A DNA stretch of 64,000 nucleotides, from the NCBI GenBank assembly GCA_910584585.1, contig CAJUBP010000012.1, positions 1 to 64,000 on the forward strand, read 5' to 3'. The notes under the pieces were generated by a model that worked only from the letters and a program-made list of their open reading frames with translations, did not search any database and was not told where the DNA came from. The DNA comes from an uncultured Lachnospiraceae bacterium. Lineage in GTDB: Bacteria; Bacillota; Clostridia; Lachnospirales; Lachnospiraceae. A program made the position numbers and the translations under genes. Positions 1-8,607 of the stretch are shown one piece after another. How positions within the stretch are numbered: position 1 is the first letter of the stretch; the number at the start of each line of letters is the position of its first letter.

Positions 1-8
1 AAGAACAG

Positions 9-647
9 TTATCGTTTAAAAGGGATGTACCTTTTGACACCTAAATCATGATATTTATATGAGCCATTACCACTAACACCTATACATATATTTTTATATT
101 TTTTAGGGTATATAATTTCTAATTTGACTGTGTAATCACAAAATTTAAAAAAACAACCATCCGAATCCTTATATTTGTAATACTTTCCATCTATAGTGCC
201 AACTCCAAGTTCAACCTTATTTTCTTTTAAGCCTTTATCACCAATATAATAATCAGTAATCCAAAAATAAGGATCTCCGCCAACCTTTTTATGTTTTTTA
301 TAATAACTTGAATGCAAAATTTTTTTTACTTGTTTTTTTGAAATCTTTGGATGCTCAAAAAATATATCACACGTGAAACTTTTATATCCTTTTTTGTCAG
401 CATTCTTAATTTTAATATTTTTTATCATTACCCTGGATTTGACCCATACATTGCCAGCCAAATTTCTACGAATAGTAGTCCAAGTATTTTCTTTTAAATC
501 AAATTTTACATTTAATTTTTTCATATATGGAGTTGCTGCTTGAACACTTGTTGATGGAATTAAGCAATTGAATAGAATAATTAACAATGACATAAATAGC
601 AATAATTTTTTTTCATAGCTGGTCTCCTTCGTAAACTGATTTTTCAT
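9..647 (-). CDS. Putative secreted protein, unknown function; N-terminus probably frameshifted
   Basis: I do not recognise a family. The protein is lysine- and tyrosine-rich and AT-rich in codon use, unlike its neighbours. Near the N-terminus is a Sec signal peptide: KKLLLF followed by a hydrophobic run ending in a TSVQA-A cleavage site. The remaining ~180 residues look beta-rich and contain a short Gly-rich stretch near the end. The in-frame ATG at 647 has no good ribosome binding site. A strong AAGGAG (624-629) sits 7 bases before another ATG (614-616), which is out of frame by one base because of an A8 tract (606-613). One extra A would give a standard MKKK-start lipophilic signal peptide. 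So this is either a pseudogene, a phase-variable gene or a sequencing error in the homopolymer. The stop lies at the window edge and the ORF is complete. Confidence 0.55.
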   Translation of the reverse strand: MKNQFTKETSYEKKLLLFMSLLIILFNCLIPSTSVQAATPYMKKLNVKFDLKENTWTTIRRNLAGNVWVKSRVMIKNIKIKNADKKGYKSFTCDIFFEHPKISKKQVKKILHSSYYKKHKKVGGDPYFWITDYYIGDKGLKENKVELGVGTIDGKYYKYKDSDGCFFKFCDYTVKLEIIYPKKYKNICIGVSGNGSYKYHDLGVKRYIPFKR

Positions 648-775
648 AAGACAGGACGGAAAGGGCCTGCAGGCTCCCCGTCGCATGGCCGTATGGTAAA
701 CTCATACATGAAATAACTCTTTCAGCAGTTTGTATCTTTCTTTAGTTTGGCAACTTCAGGATACAATAAAACCAT
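648..775 (-). promoter_or_regulatory. Possible structured 5' leader upstream of the secreted-protein gene
   Basis: On the minus strand, upstream of the gene ending at 9, I see a run of stems: TTGTATC/GATACAA around a 23-base loop, then GTATG/CATAC, then a GC-rich hairpin (GACGGGGA with TTCCGTC enclosing GCCTGCAGGC). The GC-rich hairpin stands out in AT-rich DNA. It matches no riboswitch consensus I can recall. The alternative is that it is a remnant of an upstream coding region. Confidence 0.3.
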
Positions 776-896
776 GCGGAAGGGTTATTTTTTCCATATA
801 ACTTTTTACTCACCAGTGGATAAGAAAGTTCCATAAATAATATATCATAATTCGTTTTTTATGTAAATCGTTTTTAATGGAAACAAATATTTTCGA

Positions 897-1083
897 CACG
901 ACAAACGCATGAATATGTTCCACAATCAAACCCATACAACTAATAAAATTTTACAAATTTATTATCTGCTCAAGATGTTTTTCTGGATTCGTACCGATTG
1001 CATACCGCTTCTTTTTCATATTTAAAGGTTTGCTTCCTACTGGATGGAGTGTTCACAATTTATTCATTCATGCGTTTGTCGTG
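897..1083. repeat. Element bounded by an 18-bp perfect inverted repeat
   Basis: Positions 897-914 (CACGACAAACGCATGAAT) recur as an exact reverse complement at 1066-1083. The 150 bases between have no convincing ORF. This fills most of the gene-free stretch 687-1198, which is AT-rich. It could be a small non-autonomous element or a regulatory cruciform. No target duplication was obvious by eye. Confidence 0.5.
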
Positions 1084-1141
1084 GAAATTTTCATTTATTT
1101 CGGAGAAATTTATCAGGAACTGATGCCTGGCACAAATATCT

Positions 1142-1171
1142 GGCATTCCCCGCAAACCTCCTGCATATACT
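1142..1171 (+). promoter_or_regulatory. Possible sigma-E promoter of spoIVA
   Basis: The -10-like CATATACT at 1164-1171 fits the sigma-E consensus CATACAMT. A weaker -35-like GGCATTC lies at 1142-1148 with a 15-base spacer. The position, 28 bases before the ATG, suits the known mother-cell sigma-E control of spoIVA. The -35 match is poor. Confidence 0.4.
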
Positions 1172-1198
1172 GATCACAGTAGAACAGGAGGTTTTTGT

Positions 1199-2686
1199 AT
1201 GGAAAATATCAATACAGGTACATATAATATTTATAAAGATATCAGCGCCAGAACCGGCGGGGACATCTATATCGGGGTGGTGGGGCCTGTGCGCACCGGC
1301 AAATCCACCTTTATCAAACGTTTTATGGACGTGATGGTGCTGCCGGAGATGGAGGACGCCCACAGCAGAGAGCGGGCCACTGACGAGCTGCCCCAGTCAG
1401 CCCAGGGCAAGACTATTATGACCACAGAGCCGAAGTTCGTGCCCAAAGAGGCTGCCAAAATCAAGCTCAGCGAGGATTTGGAAGTCAGCGTCCGGCTCAT
1501 TGACTGCGTGGGCTTTATGGTGGACGGGGCTACCGGGCATATGGAAGAAGGGGCGGAGCGGATGGTAAAGACCCCCTGGTTCGACTATGAGATTCCCTTT
1601 ACCCAGGCAGCGGAAATCGGCACCCAGAAGGTGATTCGGGAGCATTCCAATATCGGAATTGTGATTACCACAGACGGCTCCATCACAGAACTGCCCAGAG
1701 AGAGCTATATTCCGGCGGAAGAAAAAACCATTGCAGGGCTGAAAAAGCTGGGAAAGCCCTTTCTTTTGCTTTTAAATACCCAGAAGCCTTATGGGGCGGA
1801 GAGCCAGAAACTGGCGGAGGAGCTTTCGGAAAAATACGGGGTTTCTACATTGCCGGTGAACTGCGAACAGCTGAGAAAAGATGATATTTTCCGCATTCTG
1901 GAGGGGATACTCTATGAATTTCCCATTGAACGGGTGGACTTTTTTCTGCCGAAATGGGTGGAAATGCTGGAAAATACCCACAAGATTAAAGAAAATATTA
2001 TCAGCAACGCCATGCAGATTCTTAAGAAATTCACCTTTGCCAAGGATGTGCGGAACACAGAGCTTGTGCCGGAAGGAGAATATATCCGCCGGATGAAGCT
2101 GGATAAGGTGGAACTGTCCCGGGGCTGCGTTCAGATTATGTTTGACATTGACCAGAAATATTATTATGAGAATATGAGCGAACTGACGGGCGTTCCCATT
2201 TCAGGAGAATACCAATTGATTTCTATGATCCGGGAATTGTCCGCCATGAAAAAAGAGTACGATAAAGTAGGCAGCGCCATGGAAGCCGTGAAACAAAAGG
2301 GTTACGGCGTGGTGACGCCCCAGCTTACAGATATTGAGATTGAAGAACCGGTGCTGATTCGTCACGGCAATAAATTCGGCGTGAAAATCAAGGCCCAATC
2401 GCCCTCGATTCACATGATCAAAGCGAATGTGGAAACTGAGATAGCCCCGATTATCGGCAGCGAAGAGCAGGCCCAGGATTTGATTGGGTATATCAAGACT
2501 TCCAGAGAACAGGAAGAGGGGATCTGGCAGACAAATATTTTCGGAAAATCCATTGGGGAATTGGTGGAAGACGGAATCCGCAGCAAGATTACCATGATGG
2601 ACGATGAAAGCCAGGTGAAGCTGCAGGATACCATGCAGAAAATTGTCAATGACAGCAACGGGGGACTGGTGTGCATTATTATATAG
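1199..2686 (+). CDS. spoIVA: Stage IV sporulation protein A (spore coat morphogenetic ATPase)
   Basis: SpoIVA is the ATPase that polymerises on the outer forespore membrane and anchors the spore coat; it is also needed for cortex formation. The protein is 495 residues, against about 492 in Bacillus. The N-terminal TRAFAC-like GTPase fold has a Walker A at residues 29-37 (GPVRTGKST). The C-terminus ends GGLVCIII, the conserved hydrophobic tail that targets the forespore membrane through SpoVM. The start is set by AGGAGG (1186-1191), 7 bases before the ATG. The gene is monocistronic. Transcription in the mother cell under sigma-E is inferred. Confidence 0.97.
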   Translation: MENINTGTYNIYKDISARTGGDIYIGVVGPVRTGKSTFIKRFMDVMVLPEMEDAHSRERATDELPQSAQGKTIMTTEPKFVPKEAAKIKLSEDLEVSVRLIDCVGFMVDGATGHMEEGAERMVKTPWFDYEIPFTQAAEIGTQKVIREHSNIGIVITTDGSITELPRESYIPAEEKTIAGLKKLGKPFLLLLNTQKPYGAESQKLAEELSEKYGVSTLPVNCEQLRKDDIFRILEGILYEFPIERVDFFLPKWVEMLENTHKIKENIISNAMQILKKFTFAKDVRNTELVPEGEYIRRMKLDKVELSRGCVQIMFDIDQKYYYENMSELTGVPISGEYQLISMIRELSAMKKEYDKVGSAMEAVKQKGYGVVTPQLTDIEIEEPVLIRHGNKFGVKIKAQSPSIHMIKANVETEIAPIIGSEEQAQDLIGYIKTSREQEEGIWQTNIFGKSIGELVEDGIRSKITMMDDESQVKLQDTMQKIVNDSNGGLVCIII

Positions 2687-2753
2687 AAAACGTGTTCTTG
2701 CAAGAAATGTTGTGAATGGCAGCATTTTTATGTGTAAAAGGCCGGAAGTTATC

Positions 2754-2782
2754 TTGAAATCCTGAAATGTGTGTGTTATAAT
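2754..2782 (+). promoter_or_regulatory. Sigma-A-type promoter for the FliD-like gene
   Basis: TTGAAA (2754-2759) and TATAAT (2777-2782) are separated by 17 bases. They lie about 90 bases before the start of the gene at 2875. Confidence 0.7.
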
Positions 2783-2874
2783 GAGCATAACTAAAATAGT
2801 TTTGTAACGATATACCTGATATGTCAGACATAAAAATAGGGAAGTTTATGTTTTATTCAAAGGAGTGGTGATGT

Positions 2875-4080
2875 ATGAGTCAGGGTTATTCACAATTATT
2901 TCAGAGTATTTCAGGCGGCGGAGCGGGAAATCAGAATTTCCTCTCAGACTACGCCAGCATTAAGAGCGGAAGCTACGGCAAGCTTTTAAGGGCTTATTAC
3001 GGTACAGGCAGCAGTTCCAGTACAGCATCCGCCAGCAAGAAGAGCAGTTCCACCAATATTCTCGATAAGATTTTAGAAGAGAAGAAGAATCCGAAGGTTT
3101 CCAAACAGGCGCAGGAAGCGAATACGAATCTGACCAATGGGCTTTCCAATTTGAAGAATTCTGTATCCGCGTTGCAGAATGATAAAACTTATACAGATAC
3201 GGACAATGGCCAGAGCGCGTCAGACAAGGTAGTCTCCGCAATGAAGAATTTTGTGACAGATTATAACAACGTTGTAACTGCCGCAAAGAAATCCACATTA
3301 GCAGGCAAAACAGCATATGTGGCAAATATGATGGACAGCACAAATGCCAATTCCGATAAGCTTGCGGAACTGGGCGTTACCATCAACGCGAACGGGACCC
3401 TTCAGTTGAATGAAGGCAAGCTGAAAGGGGCGGATGTTTCTAAAGTACAGGATCTGTTTTCCACCAACGATATCATGAGTTATGGTTCCAAGATTACGTC
3501 CCGTCTTAAATTTGCAAGCGCAAATACTGCAAATACTGCCAATAAGACAGACAAAACAGATAAGACCGATACCGAGGACAGCGCAACCAATAATACAGCA
3601 GGTTCCAGCGCGGCAGCCCTTAAGGCGGACAGTGAGACACTGGCATCCGGCAAATTGTATGAAAAGATAAAAGATAAGGACGGCAACGAGAACTATGATA
3701 TTGACAAAATTTTTGCGGCGGCAAAGAGTTTTGTCAATAATTACAACAATATGTTTGATGTTGCTGAGTCCAGTTCCAATTCCGGCGTAATATCGAATCT
3801 GACTCAGATTAAGGGGAAGACAGCCCGCAATGCGGATACGCTGAAACAGTTCGGAATCAGCGTAGACACCAAGGGCAGAATGAAGATTGACGAGGACACA
3901 TTTAAGAAAGCAGATATGTCCAAGGTACAGAAGTTTTTCAAAAATTATGGTTCTTCTGTTGCCACCAATGCTTCTCTGGTAGACTTTTATATGACTACCC
4001 ATGCCAACACAGCCAATAGTTATACGGCTGCCGGGGCATATAACCTGCAGGAAGGTTTCCGCTACGCAGATTATATTTAA
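2875..4080 (+). CDS. Duplicated FliD-C-terminal-like protein, unknown function
   Basis: This 401-residue protein carries two related units, roughly residues 116-200 and 276-360. Each has a K-[NS]-F-V-x-x-Y-N-N segment, then a [NS]-D-x-L-x-x-[FL]-G-[IV] segment and a K-[KG]-A-D-[MV]-S-K-V-Q motif. This pattern resembles the C-terminal region of flagellar cap protein FliD (filament-cap, D0-like helices). The linker (215-250) is rich in Ala, Asn, Thr and Lys, with short TDK and TAN repeats. There is no signal peptide or membrane segment and no flagellar gene nearby. The start follows AAAGGAG (2859-2865). It may be a surface or filament-associated protein; the function is unproven. Confidence 0.6.
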   Translation: MSQGYSQLFQSISGGGAGNQNFLSDYASIKSGSYGKLLRAYYGTGSSSSTASASKKSSSTNILDKILEEKKNPKVSKQAQEANTNLTNGLSNLKNSVSALQNDKTYTDTDNGQSASDKVVSAMKNFVTDYNNVVTAAKKSTLAGKTAYVANMMDSTNANSDKLAELGVTINANGTLQLNEGKLKGADVSKVQDLFSTNDIMSYGSKITSRLKFASANTANTANKTDKTDKTDTEDSATNNTAGSSAAALKADSETLASGKLYEKIKDKDGNENYDIDKIFAAAKSFVNNYNNMFDVAESSSNSGVISNLTQIKGKTARNADTLKQFGISVDTKGRMKIDEDTFKKADMSKVQKFFKNYGSSVATNASLVDFYMTTHANTANSYTAAGAYNLQEGFRYADYI

Positions 4081-4110
4081 TCTGTTTTAAGAAAAAAATA
4101 AGAAGGTTCA

Positions 4111-4156
4111 GGACGCGAATTCCACAGAGATTTCTGGGGGATTTGCGTCCTTTCTT
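4111..4156 (+). terminator. Rho-independent terminator
   Basis: GGACGC at 4111 pairs with GCGTCC ending at 4150, extended by an AATTCC/GGGGGATT-like inner stem. TTTCTT follows. It lies 30 bases after the FliD-like gene. Confidence 0.8.
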
Positions 4157-4271
4157 AATTGCGGAGAGTTTTTTGATTTTATTGATTGTTAAGTTGGTGT
4201 TTATAGACTGAAACATTTGAGCAAATTCTCTGATTCCCTGACTTAAATTCCCAAAGCCTTGTATAGAAGAA

Positions 4272-4300
4272 TTGACAAAAAAACATATATTTGTTATATT
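4272..4300 (+). promoter_or_regulatory. Sigma-A-type promoter of the acyl-CoA dehydrogenase/FDP operon
   Basis: TTGACA (4272-4277) and TATATT (4295-4300) have a 17-base spacer, about 75 bases before the ATG at 4376. A second TTGACA at 4350 has no matching -10. Confidence 0.75.
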
Positions 4301-4375
4301 AAAATTAGTAAAAATGCAAGAAACGATAGTTCGGTAATTCATAAAATATTGACAAATAGAGAAGGAGGTAGTGTT

Positions 4376-6292
4376 ATGTTATTCCAGACAACAGCAGAGC
4401 ATGAGCAGTTACGGGCAAAGATTCGCTCCTTTGCCGAAGAGGAAATCAAACCCATTGCATTTTCCTTAGACCAGGAGAACCGCTTCCCGGACGAAGCAGT
4501 GAAAAAGCTTGGCGATATGGGTCTTATGGGAATTCCTTATCCCAAGGAGTACGGCGGCGCAGGGCTTGATATTTTAAGCTATGCCATCGCCGTGGAAGAA
4601 CTGGCCCGGGTAGACGGCGGATCAGGGGTAATCCTTTCCGCTCATGTTTCTCTTGGTTCTTTCCCGATTTTTGCCTATGGCAATGAGGCTCAGAAGCAGA
4701 AATATCTGGTTCCGCTGGCAAAGGGCGAGAAGATTGCAGCCTTTGGCTTGACGGAACCCAATGCAGGCTCAGACGCCGGAGGCACAGAGACCACGGCCAT
4801 TGACAAAGGAGATTATTATCTGTTAAACGGCGGCAAGATTTTTATCACCAATGCGCCGAAGGCGAATACCTACGTAGTATTCGCGGTAACTACGCCGGAT
4901 ATCGGCACCCGGGGAATTTCCGCGTTTATTGTGGAAAAGGGCTGGGAAGGTTTTGAGTTCGGCGATCATTATGACAAGCTGGGCATACGCTCCTCCACCA
5001 CGGCGGAACTGATTTTCAATGACGTGAAAGTTCCCAAGGAAAACCTTCTGGGCAAAGAAGGAGAAGGGTTTAAGATCGCAATGTCCACATTGGACGGCGG
5101 ACGCATCGGTATCGCTGCCCAGGCTCTCGGCATCGCTCAGGGAGCGTACGAGCAGGCCCTTGACTACGCGAAAGAGCGTGTGCAGTTCGGAAAGCCCATT
5201 GCCGCTCAGCAGGGCATTTCTTTCAAACTGGCTGATATGGCTACCAAGCTTCGCTGCGCAAGATTTCTGGTATATTCTGCAGCGGAATTAAAAGAAGCCC
5301 ACAGCTCCTATTCCATGGAAGCTGCCATGGCTAAGATGTACGCGTCGGATATTGCGCTGGAAGTGACCAATGACGCAGTGCAGATTTTCGGCGGCACCGG
5401 CTTCTTAAAGGGCATGGATGTGGAGCGGATGTACCGGGATGCCAAGATTACAACCATTTATGAAGGAACCAACGAGATTCAGCGGGTGGTGATCGCTTCT
5501 CATATTATCGGAAGAATGAAGAAGAGTTCCGGCGGAGGCGGGAGCCGTTCTGCCGCAAAGAAACCGGCGCCCATTACAGGCGTGCGCAAAGGAAAGATTT
5601 TTAAGGAAGGCGGAGCCAAGGAGCGGGTGGAAGCTCTTGCGGAAGCATTGAGAAAAGACGGTCATGATTTTACCGTAGGCATTCCCATAGATACGCCCAT
5701 TGCCCAGGCGGAGCGGGTGGTTTCTGCAGGTAAGGGAATCGGAAGCAAAGAAAATATGAAACTGATTGAGGATTTGGCGAAAGCGGCAGGCGCAGCCATC
5801 GGCTCTTCCCGTCCGGTTGCGGAGACGTTAAAATATGTGCCGCTGAACCGTTATGTGGGAATGTCCGGACAGAAATTTAAGGGCAACCTTTACATTGCCT
5901 GCGGCATTTCCGGCGCCATTCAGCATTTAAAGGGCATCAAAGACGCGTCTGCCATTGTGGCTATCAATAAGAACGGCAACGCCCCCATTTTCAAAAACTG
6001 CGATTACGGCATTGTAGGAGATGTGGCAGAGATTCTTCCTCTCCTTACAGAAGCCCTCGGCACCGGAGAGAAACAGCCTGCGCCTCCTATGGTGAAGATG
6101 AAACGGCCGCCAGTTCCGAAGCCGGAACCCATTGGAAAACGCTATGTGTGCGGCGGCTGCGGATATGAGTATGTTCCGGAGAACGGCGATGAGGACGCGG
6201 AAATCGCTCCGGGAACCTTGTTTGAGAAGCTGCCGGAGGACTGGGTATGTCCGGAATGCGCAGAAGGCAAAGAACAGTTTATTGAGGCGTAA
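4376..6292 (+). CDS. Acyl-CoA dehydrogenase / ETF-alpha / rubredoxin fusion protein
   Basis: This 638-residue protein has three modules. Residues 1-380 are an acyl-CoA dehydrogenase of the short-chain (butyryl-CoA) type, with the catalytic-base motif YEGTNE (Glu363). Residues ~404-585 are the FAD-binding C-terminal half of ETF-alpha, whose signature LYIACGISGAIQH matches the family pattern exactly. Residues 588-638 are a rubredoxin with Cys592, Cys595, Cys625 and Cys628. A Gly/Ser-rich linker joins the first two modules. The N-terminal half of ETF-alpha and all of ETF-beta are missing. The start is chosen by AAGGAGG (4362-4368), 7 bases before the ATG. The adjacent flavodiiron gene implies that electrons pass dehydrogenase FAD, ETF FAD, rubredoxin, FDP. 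The domain calls are firm; the electron route is inference. Confidence 0.92.
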   Translation: MLFQTTAEHEQLRAKIRSFAEEEIKPIAFSLDQENRFPDEAVKKLGDMGLMGIPYPKEYGGAGLDILSYAIAVEELARVDGGSGVILSAHVSLGSFPIFAYGNEAQKQKYLVPLAKGEKIAAFGLTEPNAGSDAGGTETTAIDKGDYYLLNGGKIFITNAPKANTYVVFAVTTPDIGTRGISAFIVEKGWEGFEFGDHYDKLGIRSSTTAELIFNDVKVPKENLLGKEGEGFKIAMSTLDGGRIGIAAQALGIAQGAYEQALDYAKERVQFGKPIAAQQGISFKLADMATKLRCARFLVYSAAELKEAHSSYSMEAAMAKMYASDIALEVTNDAVQIFGGTGFLKGMDVERMYRDAKITTIYEGTNEIQRVVIASHIIGRMKKSSGGGGSRSAAKKPAPITGVRKGKIFKEGGAKERVEALAEALRKDGHDFTVGIPIDTPIAQAERVVSAGKGIGSKENMKLIEDLAKAAGAAIGSSRPVAETLKYVPLNRYVGMSGQKFKGNLYIACGISGAIQHLKGIKDASAIVAINKNGNAPIFKNCDYGIVGDVAEILPLLTEALGTGEKQPAPPMVKMKRPPVPKPEPIGKRYVCGGCGYEYVPENGDEDAEIAPGTLFEKLPEDWVCPECAEGKEQFIEA

Positions 6293-6312
6293 CAGGAAGG
6301 AGGAACGAATCT

Positions 6313-7530
6313 ATGTATTGTGTACGGAAAGTAACCGATGATTTGTACTGGGTGGGAGCCAATGATCACAGGCTTCATCTGTTTGAAAATATTCATCCGA
6401 TTCCCCATGGCGTGAGCTATAACGCGTATCTGCTTTTGGATCAGGAAACGGTATTGTTTGACACGGTGGACTGGTCCGCGTACCGCCAGCTTGCGGAGAA
6501 CCTGGATTATCTCTTAGGGGATCGCCCTTTGGACTGGCTTGTGGTGAATCACATGGAACCGGACCACGCGGCTTCTGTGGAGCAGATTTTGCTTCGCTAT
6601 CCGAATGTGAAAGTGATTTCCACGGAAAAAGCATTTATGCTGATGCGCCAGTTCGGATTCCATCCGGATCTCCATGAATGTATTACGGTTGCGGAAGGGG
6701 ATACCCACTGTTTCGGCGATCACACGGTAACCTTTGTGGCTGCTCCCATGGTGCACTGGCCGGAAGCTATGGTGACCTTTGACACTACCAACGGCGTGTT
6801 GTTTGCCGCGGACGCCTTCGGATCTTTCATTGCCCTTGACGGCAAGCTTTTTGCGGATGAAGTGGATTTCGATCGGGATTGGATCGACGAGGCCCGCCGT
6901 TACCTGACTAATATTGTCGGCAAATACGGCCCCCATATTCAGCTTTTGCTGAAGAAAGCCTCCGGCATATTAGATCAGATTAAATTTATCTGCCCGCTGC
7001 ACGGTCCCGTATGGCGTGAGAATCTGGGATATTTTATTGAAAAATATGACAAATGGAGCCGCTATGAGCCGGAGGAACAGGGCGTTTTGATTGCCTATGC
7101 TTCCATGTACGGCAATACGGAATCGGCTGCCCAGGCGTTGGCGGCAAGGCTTTGTGAAAAAGGCTGCGCCAACGTAGCCGTTTATGACGTATCCAATACC
7201 CATGTTTCCTATCTGATTTCAGAAGCCTTTAAATACAGCCATATCGTGTTGGCTTCTGTGACTTACAACCTGGGCATTTATCCGGTGATGCATAACTTCC
7301 TGATGGATATGAAAGCGCTGAATATGCAGAACCGTACCTTTGCTTTGATTGAAAATGGTTCCTGGGCCTGCAAATCCGGCGATCTGATGCAGAAGTTCAT
7401 TGATGAAGAGATGAAAAATATGACTGTTTTGAATGAACGGTTAAGCCTTGCTTCCTCCATGGGAGCGGATAAGAACCTGGAGCTGGATGCTCTTGCGGAC
7501 GCGATTATTGATTCGATGAAAGAAGAATAA
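6313..7530 (+). CDS. fprA: A-type flavodiiron protein (O2/NO reductase)
   Basis: This 405-residue protein has an N-terminal metallo-beta-lactamase-like diiron domain with all ligands visible: H80, E82, D84, H85, H148, D167 and H230. A flavodoxin domain follows from ~257 (IAYASMYGNTES, FMN phosphate loop). There is no fused rubredoxin, so it needs an external donor. The family reduces O2 to water or NO to N2O in the cytoplasm of anaerobes. It starts 21 bases after the dehydrogenase/ETF/rubredoxin fusion, with GGAGGA upstream, so the two are very likely one operon and the fusion's rubredoxin domain is the obvious partner. The preference for O2 or NO cannot be read from the sequence. Confidence 0.93.
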   Translation: MYCVRKVTDDLYWVGANDHRLHLFENIHPIPHGVSYNAYLLLDQETVLFDTVDWSAYRQLAENLDYLLGDRPLDWLVVNHMEPDHAASVEQILLRYPNVKVISTEKAFMLMRQFGFHPDLHECITVAEGDTHCFGDHTVTFVAAPMVHWPEAMVTFDTTNGVLFAADAFGSFIALDGKLFADEVDFDRDWIDEARRYLTNIVGKYGPHIQLLLKKASGILDQIKFICPLHGPVWRENLGYFIEKYDKWSRYEPEEQGVLIAYASMYGNTESAAQALAARLCEKGCANVAVYDVSNTHVSYLISEAFKYSHIVLASVTYNLGIYPVMHNFLMDMKALNMQNRTFALIENGSWACKSGDLMQKFIDEEMKNMTVLNERLSLASSMGADKNLELDALADAIIDSMKEE

Positions 7531-7564
7531 TTGAGATAGGGGCCGGTGGAAAACAGCTGATGTT

Positions 7565-7588
7565 CCGCAATATATACTGCGGTTCTTT
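7565..7588 (+). terminator. Probable terminator after fprA
   Basis: CCGCA at 7565 pairs with TGCGG ending at 7582, across an AT-rich inner stem, followed by TTCTTT. The U-tract is imperfect. Confidence 0.5.
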
Positions 7589-7762
7589 CGGGAATTTGCG
7601 ATCTATTGTGTGAATTTCATTTTCCTCCGGCTTCTAGAGTTACAGTGAACGTTTCATGGTTATATTCCGGCGCCGGCATCTGTATTTTTCCTATACATTT
7701 CTCCAAAATTACAGTATAATAGAGAACAGCTTATCATATGTCAGAAGAAAACGGAGGAAATC

Positions 7763-8518
7763 ATGAAGGTTACTTATATTCATCACAGCGCCTTTTGCGT
7801 GGAAACCGCTGGAAAGGCGCTGGTTTTTGACTATTACAGGGGAGATAGAGTTCCGGACTGCGTGTATCAGGGCAAAATGCCTGAATTGCCCGAAGAAATG
7901 CCGGTATATGTGTTTTCCAGCCACAGCCATCAGGATCATTTTGATCCGGAAGTATTGAAATGGAGCAGGGATTATCCCAATATCCGCTATATTTTTTCCA
8001 AGGATATCAAGAAGAAGCTTGGGAATTCCGCCTTGAGGCGGCTGGGAGTGGAGGAAACCATCAAAGACCGCATTACTTATGTGAAGCCGGGGGAACAGCA
8101 TGAAATAGACGGGATTACCGTGGAAACGCTGCTTTCCACAGACGCCGGCGTGGCTTTTCTCGTGACTGTTTCCGGCAAGGTTATTTACCATGCGGGGGAC
8201 TTAAACTGGTGGAGATGGGAAGGAGAGCCGGAAGAATTTAATGAATATCAGGAAAAGACTTATAAAGAGCAGATAGATCTGCTTTCTGAAAGGAAAATAG
8301 ATCTGGCCTTTGTGGTGCTGGATCCCAGACAGGAAAAGGACAGATATCTGGGGATCGATTATTATTTGGAGCATGTGCAGGCGGAATATATTGTGCCCAT
8401 GCATATGTGGAAGGAATATGGGGTGATTCAGGAATACAGCAGCCTTCCCCGAAACGCTGCGGTACGGAATAAGATTCTGGTTGTGGAGAGAGAGAATCAG
8501 GAAATAATTTTGCGTTGA
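7763..8518 (+). CDS. MBL-fold metal-dependent hydrolase (UlaG-like)
   Basis: This 251-residue cytoplasmic protein of the metallo-beta-lactamase superfamily has the motif HSHQDH (H54, H56, D58, H59), then H143/D146 in HAGDLNW and H214 in PMHMW. These are the usual ligands for a dinuclear metal site. The overall plan is closest to the UlaG-like/YtkL branch rather than to glyoxalase II or RNase J. CGGAGG lies 6 bases before the start, and a TATAAT is present at 7715-7720. The substrate is unknown and the neighbours give no clue. It is transcribed on its own, between a terminator-like hairpin and a new promoter. Confidence 0.8.
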   Translation: MKVTYIHHSAFCVETAGKALVFDYYRGDRVPDCVYQGKMPELPEEMPVYVFSSHSHQDHFDPEVLKWSRDYPNIRYIFSKDIKKKLGNSALRRLGVEETIKDRITYVKPGEQHEIDGITVETLLSTDAGVAFLVTVSGKVIYHAGDLNWWRWEGEPEEFNEYQEKTYKEQIDLLSERKIDLAFVVLDPRQEKDRYLGIDYYLEHVQAEYIVPMHMWKEYGVIQEYSSLPRNAAVRNKILVVERENQEIILR

Positions 8519-8543
8519 TTCTTACAGCGTTCTTAGATATAAT
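8515..8543 (+). promoter_or_regulatory. Promoter of the beta-helix protein gene
   Basis: TTGATT (8515-8520), a 17-base spacer and TATAAT (8538-8543), about 65 bases before the ATG at 8608. The -35 overlaps the end of the preceding gene. Confidence 0.65.
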
Positions 8544-8607
8544 GATAGATAATTCTTTTATTCTGTGGAAGCAGACGATACATAGAATAATCATATGGAG
8601 GTACAAA

